Assembly: GCF_003626915.1 (NCBI RefSeq)
Contig: NZ_CP032570.1
Location: forward strand, 248,001-312,000
Length of the DNA: 64,000 nt
Source: Tsuneonella amylolytica
Lineage (GTDB): Bacteria > Pseudomonadota > Alphaproteobacteria > Sphingomonadales > Sphingomonadaceae
Direction: 5' to 3'
The stretch's first letter is position 1. Each line of letters starts with the position of its first letter. Positions 46,780-55,743 of this stretch are shown piece by piece. The notes beneath the pieces were generated by a model. The model saw only the letters and a list, made by a program, of their open reading frames with translations. It did no database searches and was not told the DNA's origin. Both the position numbers and the translations under genes were made by a program.

Positions 46780-47240
46780 TGCGAGACTCGGCGCGGCACC
46801 GCACATTCAGGTCATCGGAAGGGAGCGGAAGCAACCGGACGGACGAACCTTCGGGTTCTGAAAGTCCAGCTGATTTCGCAAACGACCGTGATGGCGGCAG
46901 CTGTCCACGCGATCCTCGCAAGAAGAACGCGAAGCTCCGCAGCCATCGACCGGACTTTCCCGGTCCACTGCCGAGGAAGCGACGCAAGAGGGCTTCGGCC
47001 CAATCGCAGCGCAACCGTTCGAGGCAGCGGACCAGCAGCGGAAGACCGGTCTCGGAACCGCCCTGCACACGGAAAGGACTTCGGTCAGGACCGATCGCAC
47101 GGAGGAACCGGATGCCGGTGCGCGCGCCGGTGACAGCGCCGGAAGACTTCGGTCGGACGGCAACGGCACTGGGCGCCAAGTCCCCTTCGGGGGCCACGCG
47201 CCGGTGAGAGTGGGGTCGACCTTCGGGTCGGCCCCATTTG
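46780..47240 (+). ncRNA. Candidate large structured RNA downstream of argG
   Basis: The 744 bp between argG and rlpA lack a credible gene but are full of nested complementary segments on the plus strand. Examples: GGAC/GTCC around GAACC-TTCG-GGTTC (46841-46867); GATGGC/GCCATC (46890/46942) enclosing AGCT/AGCT and CGCG/CGCG; GGTCC..TGCC/GGCA..GGACC (46962/47033) enclosing GCGA/TCGC and GGGC-TTCG-GCCC; and CACT.GGCGC/GCGCC.GGTG (47167/47206) enclosing CCCC-TTCG-GGGG. Six hairpins end in UUCG tetraloops. The last is a terminator. It is not recognisable as RNase P RNA, tmRNA or 6S RNA. The 5' end is a guess. Confidence 0.5.
47211..47240 (+). terminator. Terminator of the structured region
   Basis: TGGGGTCGACC (47211-47221), loop TTCG, GGTCGGCCCCA (47226-47236), then TTTG. 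An 11-bp stem with one G-U pair. It marks the 3' end of a transcript that is either a long argG 3' UTR or a separate RNA. Confidence 0.75.
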
Positions 47241-47423
47241 CATTCCGGCCTCGAGCCAAGCGAATCGATCTTCTGCGTAAGGCTTCAGCGAAGCGGTCGG
47301 GAACCTTTCATCCAGCCAAACGTGGTTAACTTCGGGTAGGCCACGGCGAATTGTGGCGACTCCGGGGCGAGGCGAGGAACCGGGGGTGCCGCTGGGGCCG
47401 AATCCTCCGTAGACCCCTCGCCC

Positions 47424-47948
47424 ATGGACGGACGCCCGAACATCTTCCGCCGCACGGCGCTGCGCGGTCTCGCACTTGCCGTTGCGATGGCTCTCCCCGC
47501 ATCTGCCGGCGCCCCTGCCTTAGCCGAAAGCGGTACCGGACGTTTCGAAACAAGCTTCTCCGCCGTGCCGGCGCCCTCGACCGCGTTCGTCGCTGTCGCC
47601 AGCGCGGTCGACATCGCCGCGATCGAACCTGCCGTCGAGGCCGAAGACGAGGGCCGCAGCATCGCGGGCGGCGTCGCCAGCTTCTACGCCGACAAGTTCA
47701 ACGGCCGCCGCACCGCCAGCGGGGAGGCGTTCAGCAACAGCGGCCTCACCGCCGCGCACCGCACCCTGCCCTTCGGCACCCGGCTGCGCGTGACCAACCC
47801 GTCGAACGGCAAGTCCGTCGTGGTCCGCGTCAACGATCGCGGTCCGTTTCACGGCAACCGCGTTCTGGACGTCAGCCGCGCCGCCGCCAGCGAGCTTGGC
47901 CTGGTCCAGCGCGGCAGCGGCCGCGTGGAGCTCGCCCTCCTCGACTGA
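47424..47948 (+). CDS. RlpA-family septal ring protein / lytic transglycosylase
   Basis: A 174-residue exported protein with the double-psi beta-barrel of RlpA. After a signal peptide (residues ~8-35, ending ALA) and a disordered Ala/Val-rich linker comes GVASFYADKFNGRRTASGEAF (~81-101), HRTLPFGTRLRVTNP and VVRVNDRGPFHGNRVLDVSRAAA, which include the Asp and Arg/His residues linked to lytic transglycosylase activity on denuded glycan. There is no SPOR domain, so septal targeting is uncertain. Confidence 0.88.
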   Translation: MDGRPNIFRRTALRGLALAVAMALPASAGAPALAESGTGRFETSFSAVPAPSTAFVAVASAVDIAAIEPAVEAEDEGRSIAGGVASFYADKFNGRRTASGEAFSNSGLTAAHRTLPFGTRLRVTNPSNGKSVVVRVNDRGPFHGNRVLDVSRAAASELGLVQRGSGRVELALLD

Positions 47949-47953
47949 TCGCG

Positions 47954-47975
47954 GAGCCGGGCGAGCACCCCGGCC
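47954..47975. terminator. Weak hairpin between convergent genes
   Basis: GCCGGG (47956-47961) pairs with CCCGGC (47969-47974) in the 30-bp gap between the stops of rlpA and the DUF2945 gene. Confidence 0.35.
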
Positions 47976-47978
47976 CGC

Positions 47979-48200
47979 TCAGTCGTCATTCGTCAGCGCG
48001 GATGGCTTGTGCGCGGCCTGCGCGCCGTCTTCAGTCTCGACAAGGTACTGCGGATCGTCCTCCGACGCGGCGACCTTGTGATCCTTGATGTGGGTCTCGC
48101 TGGTCAGCTTCTTCACGACCTTGCCGTGCGCGGTTCCGCCGCTGCTGTTCCACTTGACCTTGTCGCCCTTGCTGAAGGTCTTCTCGTCGCTGTCGGCCAT
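47979..48200 (-). CDS. DUF2945 (HVA1/TUDOR-like) small protein
   Basis: A 73-residue protein. The family pattern is clear: FSKGDKVKWNSSGGTAHGKVVKKLT, then KVAASEDDPQYLVETEDGAQAAHKPSALT. These small beta-barrel proteins are common in soil and marine alphaproteobacteria; their role is not established. ATG 48200 gives MADSDEKTF. It is divergent from the small membrane protein gene, sharing a 153-bp promoter region. Confidence 0.85.
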   Translation of the reverse strand: MADSDEKTFSKGDKVKWNSSGGTAHGKVVKKLTSETHIKDHKVAASEDDPQYLVETEDGAQAAHKPSALTNDD

Positions 48201-48353
48201 GTCCGGCGCGCTCCTGTCTGCTGACCCGTCCGGACAGTTCAAGCCGTGAGCGCGCCGCCCGGTTCCCGCGCCGTCACGCACTGACTTCCGCCTTTCCCCG
48301 GAAAGACTGCGCCTGCCGTGCGTTGGTCCGGCAGACGCGAAAGGAAATGCGAA

Positions 48354-48533
48354 ATGGGTGGAGATATCTGGAGCGTGGTGGTGATCGTCGGGCCGATCCT
48401 GCTGCTGGCGGCGTTCATCTTCGGTTGGTGGAGCAATCGCAACGCCAGCCGGCGCACGGTGGACGAGGCCGAGCGGGGCGCGGTTGAGCTGCGCCGCGAC
48501 ATCGAGGACGACGTGCCCCCGCCGAAAAGCTGA
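48354..48533 (+). CDS. Small single-pass membrane protein
   Basis: A 59-residue protein: a hydrophobic helix (WSVVVIVGPILLLAAFIFGWW, about residues 6-26), then an Asn/Arg segment and an acidic tail (DEAERGAVELRRDIEDDVPPPKS). AAAGGA at 48341-48346 is 7 nt before ATG 48354. The positive-inside rule puts the C-terminus in the cytoplasm. I recognise no named family. Confidence 0.7.
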   Translation: MGGDIWSVVVIVGPILLLAAFIFGWWSNRNASRRTVDEAERGAVELRRDIEDDVPPPKS

Positions 48534-48573
48534 CCGGAGCCGAGGGCCACTCCCCGCGACCGAGCGCACGCTA

Positions 48574-49833
48574 TCACGCCGCGGCATCCGGCGCTTCGGC
48601 ATAGTGCCACTCGTCCGGGTCCTGCCCCTCGAGCGGGGGGACGACGCACCACCAGCGATCCACCCCGGCTTCGAACGCGGCGACCTGCCAGTCCTCGACC
48701 TCGCAGGGGAGACAGCCGCGATAGCCCTTGATCGGCGGCGTGCCGGCCGGCCGCGCGTCTTCCATCAGGTTGATCCGGTCGAAGTACGTCAGGCCCTTCG
48801 GCGGGACCGCCGCGCCGTTCGGAGTATGGGAAAGGCCGTTCCACCCGCCTGACGGCTCGGTCGCGGTCCCCTCGGCCAGAGGGCTGTCACACCTGTCACA
48901 CAGTCCAGGGACGAATGTCCGGCCCCCTTCCCCGGCCCCCTCCTTCTCCCCATCGTGCCCCTCCCCGGACGCGCATGGGTCCCCCGGCAAGGCCGGTGCG
49001 GGATCGTCGGGCGGGACGTCGACCAGCGGCAGCGCGGCGCCGCAATCCTCGCACACCGGCGCGGGATCGTCCGCCCCCGCTTCCCAGCGCTCGAGCGCGC
49101 CCTCGAAATCCTCGGCGAAGGCGGCGGCGCGCGTGTTCTCGGTGAGTTTGTCGAGCCGCGCGAGGTGGGCGAGCAGCAGCCGCGCATCGTAGCGGACCCG
49201 CCGCCCGACCTCCTCGCCCCGGAACCACACAGCCTCCTCCACCCCGTCGAGCGCGCGGGAGGCGAGCACGTCCTCCGACACCGCCCGCGCCGCGACCAGC
49301 GCCGCATCCCACGCCCGCGCGAACGCCGCGCTGGCCCGCCGCTCGCGATAGACCGTCCGGTACGAGATTCCCGCCCGCGCCGAAGCGACCCGCACCACCC
49401 CGCACTCGGCGAGCAGGCGCAGGAACTCGGCCTGGCGAGCGCGGGTGAAGTCGGCGGCGGGTTCGATCGCTTCCTCCCCGGTACGGGGGAGCCGAAGGCG
49501 CTCCGAAGGAACAGCGGGACCATCCGCAGGATTCTGAAGGGGCACCGCCCGCTGGCGAGCCCCCTCCCCCCGCTCGTCCCGAGCCTGCGGAGCCACCACC
49601 GGCTCCCACCCCCGCCCCGCCGGAGACGCCAACCCCCGCGCCTGCCAGCTCTCGGACGGCGTGCCGGGCTTTTCCCCCGCCCCTTCAGGGGAGGGGGTCA
49701 GGGGGTGGGGCGTGTCAGGCTCACCGCCCGGATTACAACCCCCACCCCTCGATCCCCTCCCCTGAAGGAGAGGGGAAGTGTCGTCGGCAATCTCGCACGG
49801 CAGCGAGAACTGGTCGGGCGGCATGGCGGTCAT
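48574..49833 (-). CDS. HTH-containing hypothetical protein with embedded repeat
   Basis: A 419-residue protein of unknown function. Residues ~130-185 (FTRARQAEFLRLLAECG, VASARAGISYRTVYRERR, AFARAWDAAL) form a helix-turn-helix like those of phage terminase small subunits. Residues ~255-310 hold two CxxC pairs (CEDC, CDRC), possibly a zinc ribbon. The C-terminal ~75 residues are a separate block with GYRGCLPCEVEDW and WWCVVPP. Residues ~19-56 are encoded by a dispersed palindromic repeat. The start at ATG 49833 (or 49824) is tentative: translation could begin after the repeat. Confidence 0.65.
   Translation of the reverse strand: MTAMPPDQFSLPCEIADDTSPLLQGRGSRGGGCNPGGEPDTPHPLTPSPEGAGEKPGTPSESWQARGLASPAGRGWEPVVAPQARDERGEGARQRAVPLQNPADGPAVPSERLRLPRTGEEAIEPAADFTRARQAEFLRLLAECGVVRVASARAGISYRTVYRERRASAAFARAWDAALVAARAVSEDVLASRALDGVEEAVWFRGEEVGRRVRYDARLLLAHLARLDKLTENTRAAAFAEDFEGALERWEAGADDPAPVCEDCGAALPLVDVPPDDPAPALPGDPCASGEGHDGEKEGAGEGGRTFVPGLCDRCDSPLAEGTATEPSGGWNGLSHTPNGAAVPPKGLTYFDRINLMEDARPAGTPPIKGYRGCLPCEVEDWQVAAFEAGVDRWWCVVPPLEGQDPDEWHYAEAPDAAA
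49676..49776. repeat. Dispersed G/C-rich inverted-repeat element, copy 2
   Basis: About 100 bp with two arms, each a palindrome (CCCCTTCAGGGGAGGGG on the left; CCCCTCCCCTGAAGG on the right) beside GGGGGTGGGG or CCCCCACCCC. The layout and core sequence match the element at 26843-26948, whereas the ~30 bp between the arms differ. It lies wholly within the reading frame of the HTH protein and keeps the frame open. Confidence 0.8.
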
Positions 49834-49876
49834 GGGGGCGGTCCTTGGAGCTACGAAGCAGGACCGGGTTCTCTAT

Positions 49877-50221
49877 GCGCGCGAGAGGGGTGTAGGAAAA
49901 TGGTTTTCCCGCCACCTCGGCCTTTGTCACTGCTGGGACTGCCGCAAACATCATGGCGCGGTGTTCTAAGCCGCGGCAATCTTCCCGGCGGATGGGGTGC
50001 GCGTAACCGGCGAGACCCGCCACTGGATCCACCGCCACTTCTGCCCCACCTGCGGCGGATCGGTCGTAGCCCGCTGGGAGGACGAGATCGAAGTCCACCT
50101 CGGCACCCTCGACGAGCCGAGCCGCTTCACCCCGACCTACGAAAGCTGGACCGTGCGGCGGGAGGACTGGCTACCGACGTTTGCGGGGATGCGCGGGTTT
50201 GAAAGAAACCGCAACAGCTAA
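49877..50221 (+). pseudogene. Broken GFA-family (glutathione-dependent formaldehyde-activating-like) gene
   Basis: Two reading-frame pieces in the same frame spell one GFA-type protein: LCHCWDCRKHHGAVF, an in-frame TAA at 49967-49969, then AAAIFPADGVRVTGETRHWIHRHFCPTCGGSVVARW, continuing to the stop at 50221. The CxC..C and CPTCGG zinc ligands are typical. The usual N-terminal GxCxCG motif is missing. A single base change in a Tyr codon would explain the stop. It lies immediately upstream of the retron island and was probably damaged independently or by the same rearrangement. Confidence 0.75.
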
Positions 50222-50327
50222 ACACTTGCCACCACCGCCGCTCACCTATCGATCGCTCAACGATGCTCCACGATACGCCCATAGAGCCACGATCGGCCCA
50301 CTACAAATCGCTATGACTTCTTCCCTG
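50222..50327. other. Left edge of the low-GC island, no gene seen
   Basis: Between the broken GFA gene and the retron promoter the composition shifts from ~66% GC to markedly lower. No reading frame, RNA gene or recognisable integrase or transposase fragment is visible. The true island boundary is probably near 50220-50250. Confidence 0.4.
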
Positions 50328-50356
50328 TTGATCACGAGCCCTCTCCCGTCTAGCAT
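50328..50356 (+). promoter_or_regulatory. Sigma70-like promoter of the retron
   Basis: TTGATC (50328-50333), 17-nt spacer, TAGCAT (50351-50356). The predicted start of transcription, about 50363, coincides with the first base of the a1 repeat of the retron RNA. Confidence 0.55.
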
Positions 50357-50362
50357 GTCGGC

Positions 50363-50499
50363 GACCGTGGGCAGAACGTACTATTGAGAATCTCGATAGC
50401 TGAGTAGTAAGCAAGCAACGCTAGCTTCTCTGATGGGACTACTTGAAATATTTCTTTTACAATGTAACGCGACGTTACCGCGTAGGAGTGCCCACGGTC
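50363..50499 (+). ncRNA. Retron msr-msd RNA (Ec67-like)
   Basis: Candidate template/primer RNA of the retron. It is bounded by a perfect 11-bp inverted repeat: a1 GACCGTGGGCA (50363-50373) and a2 TGCCCACGGTC (50489-50499). The base after a1 is G (50374), the expected branching guanosine. The msr part holds a TACTAT/GTAGTA stem (50379/50404) and an AAGC/GCTT hairpin with a 7-nt loop (50413-50427). The msd part holds CTAC/GTAG (50439/50482) and GTAACG-CGA-CGTTAC (50464-50478). As I recall Ec67, its a1 also ends in GGCA-G and its a2 begins GGAGTGCC, as here. The reverse transcriptase starts 3 nt after a2. Exact msd limits are unknown. Confidence 0.75.
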
Positions 50500-50502
50500 A
50501 CA

Positions 50503-52212
50503 ATGCTAACCGATCTGAAAGATTGTACAACGAGAGCTGCATTAGCTTCAATTCTGGGTGTAGAAGCCAAGGAGCTGGCATACGTTTTATATAAGATTGA
50601 TCAGGGCTCCAAATATACATCATTTTGTATTAGTAAGAAAAATGGTGGTACCCGCCAAATTCAGGCTCCCATCCCTAAACTGCGTTTTATACAATCCAGA
50701 TTGCAGCAGATTTCAATGGCATGCTGTGATGACATTGCCGATTTAGGAATCTACAAAGGCAAGTTATCATTTGCGTTTCAAAAGGACCGCAATATCTTTG
50801 AAAACGCGCGACCACACGTCGGTAAGCGTTTTATTCTGAACCTAGACATCCGAGACTTCTTTCACCAATGCAACTTCGGAAGAGTTAGAGGATATTTTAT
50901 CCATTCCAAAGAATGGAAGCTTGATCCAGCAGTAGCCACTGTGATCGCTCAGATTGCTTGTGTGGACGAAGGTCTTCCTCAAGGGAGTCCGAGTTCCCCC
51001 ATTATCGCAAATCTATTGGGGCAAATTCTCGACGTCAGGCTTACGAGATTTCTTCATCCGCGTCGCTGCACATATACCCGTTATTGTGACGATATCACTA
51101 TATCAACAGATATGAGGGTATTCCCACGGGATGTCGCCGTTCAGGATGACAGCTGGCCTAGTGGCTGGGCTCTGGCCGCCCCTTTGGAGGACATTTTTGT
51201 ACGGGCAGATTTTCCGATCAATTACAATAAGCTGAGAATGTCATTTGACTGTTCCAAAAAGGTCGTAACGGGCCTCACTGTAAATCGCTTCCCAAATATA
51301 GATAGGAAGTTCTACCGAGATACGCGACTACTATTGGATCGTTATGCGCAAACCTCTTCTTGCAAATACATAGAATTTACGGGGAACTTTGGAAATAACT
51401 GTGATAACACAGAAACGAAAAACAAAAATCCTATTCTACGTTTAGGAGGCAGGCTCGCCTTCATACACCACATCAAAAGCCGTACATCGTTGATCGGATA
51501 CCCCGGAATCGTTCACCCTCAAAATCCTCAATTTTACGGCATGGTGCAGACTTACGCGTTTGCCAAGGACTTCGTCTTTAATAGTATTCCAACAGTAGTG
51601 ACTGAGGGTCCGAGTGACATCATCCACTTGAAGGCCGCGATCAGAGCGAACCCTGCGTGGGCGCCTCACATATTCGATTCAAAGGAAAACCGCTTTCTTG
51701 TGAAGTTTGCTAGACACGACGGATTATTTGCCACTGTACTTGGCATGTCGGGAGGCACTGGCAACATCGGAAGATTTCTCGATCTTTATTACTCCAGATT
51801 CAAGAGAATAAATTACAAAATCAGAACTCAACCGTCTGTCATTGTTGTGGATAACGACAAAGGTTCGCACGGAATTTTGAAACGACTTAGCAATATCCAC
51901 AAGATGAAACTCTCCACCGGCGATGGCCTCGTAGTCAAAAAGCTTCAGCCCTTTTTTTACATTTGCAAAACGCCCCAGCTCGCGGGAAAAGCTGAAACGG
52001 CGATTGAAGATCTGCTGCCGAGCGCGATAACGGGAATGGTGGTTGGCGGTAAAACCTTCGAGCCGGACACAAAGAAGTTTGAGTCATCCAAGAATTTTGG
52101 AAAGATTTTCCTTGCTAAGATGGTGGCCACCCAACACTCGGCGACTGCCTACGCAAACTTCCAGCAGTTCATCACCGGCTTAGACGACGCAGTCGCTGGG
52201 GTCGCTAAATAG
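50503..52212 (+). CDS. Retron reverse transcriptase fused to TOPRIM domain (Ec67-like)
   Basis: A 569-residue retron protein. It makes branched msDNA from the adjacent RNA; retrons act as anti-phage systems in which the RT and msDNA hold an effector in check, and here the effector is probably the fused TOPRIM nuclease. RT motifs: retron-specific NARPH (NAxxH, 101-105), LDIRDFF (114-120), LPQGSPSSP (158-166), catalytic YCDD (194-197; most retrons have YADD) and VTG (255-257). TOPRIM: catalytic TEGPSD (367-372) and VVDNDKG (448-454). ATG 50503 is chosen by comparison with Ec67; upstream GTG 50488 or TTG 50443 would run back through the RNA. GC content is far below the neighbours, indicating transfer. 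Confidence 0.92.
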   Translation: MLTDLKDCTTRAALASILGVEAKELAYVLYKIDQGSKYTSFCISKKNGGTRQIQAPIPKLRFIQSRLQQISMACCDDIADLGIYKGKLSFAFQKDRNIFENARPHVGKRFILNLDIRDFFHQCNFGRVRGYFIHSKEWKLDPAVATVIAQIACVDEGLPQGSPSSPIIANLLGQILDVRLTRFLHPRRCTYTRYCDDITISTDMRVFPRDVAVQDDSWPSGWALAAPLEDIFVRADFPINYNKLRMSFDCSKKVVTGLTVNRFPNIDRKFYRDTRLLLDRYAQTSSCKYIEFTGNFGNNCDNTETKNKNPILRLGGRLAFIHHIKSRTSLIGYPGIVHPQNPQFYGMVQTYAFAKDFVFNSIPTVVTEGPSDIIHLKAAIRANPAWAPHIFDSKENRFLVKFARHDGLFATVLGMSGGTGNIGRFLDLYYSRFKRINYKIRTQPSVIVVDNDKGSHGILKRLSNIHKMKLSTGDGLVVKKLQPFFYICKTPQLAGKAETAIEDLLPSAITGMVVGGKTFEPDTKKFESSKNFGKIFLAKMVATQHSATAYANFQQFITGLDDAVAGVAK

Positions 52213-52257
52213 CGCCGATCGGATTCGGTTATGCTGCGGGTATTGAGTCTCGCTGAG

Positions 52258-52338
52258 TTAAAGTGGCGCAGCCTTCTCCAGCATCGGCGCTAGATACCGC
52301 CCCGTGAAGCTCCGTGCATTTGCGGCCACGTCCTCCGG
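52258..52338 (-). pseudogene. Diverged duplicate of the uvrA 3' end
   Basis: Translated on the minus strand, this segment reads PEDVAANARSFTGRYL, then APMLEKAAPL and a TAA stop. It is clearly homologous to the C-terminus of the intact uvrA next door ([22 protein letters not shown]) but differs at several residues and extends 4 codons further. It has no upstream coding part. It is the remnant or import of another uvrA 3' end, located exactly at the junction between retron island and uvrA. Confidence 0.85.
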
Positions 52339-52357
52339 CCCCGGATCAAGTCCGGGG
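52339..52357. repeat. Short palindromic repeat (REP-like)
   Basis: CCCCGGA-TCAAG-TCCGGGG between the duplicated uvrA end and the real uvrA end. It is nearly identical to the palindrome at 13331-13349, and could be part of the original uvrA terminator or a target for insertion. Confidence 0.65.
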
Positions 52358-52373
52358 CAGGCTCGTTCCCGGG

Positions 52374-55283
<2,910 letters not shown>

Positions 55284-55293
55284 GGGCTGGCGT

Positions 55294-55308
55294 GTTCCGC
55301 AAACGTTC
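55294..55308 (-). promoter_or_regulatory. LexA (SOS) box of uvrA
   Basis: GTTC (55294-55297), seven bases, GTTC (55305-55308): an exact alphaproteobacterial LexA site 10 bp upstream of the uvrA ATG. Confidence 0.8.
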
Positions 55309-55743
55309 GCGCCGGTCAAGGCTGGGGAAGTAGCCTTGCACCGATTGCGCGCGGCCGACCGCGATGTGGTGTTTGCGACCACGACTGCAAGCAGAGTCTG
55401 ACTCTCATCCAGACCCCTACGGAAAGCGGATTTAATGCGCGACACCGGAACTCCGACAGCTTTTCGAATTTTGCGTAACCGGGACGCGCGCTGCCTCAAT
55501 CTTGAGTGGGGTCTAACGCGACTATCATGTTCGGACCGTTGTTGATGACGTATTGCATCTTTCTCCGAGAAAGCGGCATTCACCAGGTAAGTGTACGTAG
55601 CACCGCGAACGGTTATGGAACGCGCGAATAGTCTGCAGATTTTGTGTAATTTCGAACCGCCACAATCTTAGGCTAACCAAAAGCCCCACCGTTCATCATC
55701 GTCTTCATCGCAAACCTTCAGGACGGGACATCCGAAGAGGAAG
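55309..55743. other. Divergent intergenic region with long leader
   Basis: These 435 bp between uvrA and the autotransporter contain no credible gene or recognised RNA. The stretch 55490-55700 is AT-richer than its surroundings and probably holds the autotransporter promoter and a long untranslated leader; a GAAGAGG ribosome-binding site ends just before ATG 55744. Confidence 0.45.

Noticed and set aside
46879-46950. GCA AAC GAC (Ala-Asn-Asp), the usual start of a tmRNA tag
   Set aside because: No stop codon follows within a tag-sized frame, and no tRNA-like domain or CCA end is present.
46860-47000. RNase P RNA, because of GAAAGTCC on the plus strand and GGGAAAGTCCGG on the minus strand
   Set aside because: Both are parts of local hairpins; the conserved core elements of rnpB (for example ACAGAA..CCGGCTTA) are absent on both strands.
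46779-47207. Open frame of 142 codons in the argG-rlpA gap
   Set aside because: No ribosome-binding site, weak third-position bias, very basic low-complexity product and an equally long frame on the other strand; RNA structure explains the region better.
47307-47335. GGAAC...CGTG before rlpA as an EcfG promoter
   Set aside because: The -10 part is CGTG rather than CGTT, so it does not meet the consensus.
50443-50502. TTG start at 50443 for the reverse transcriptase
   Set aside because: It would translate through the a2 repeat and msd region and add 20 residues without homology; ATG 50503 matches the N-terminus of Ec67-type RTs.
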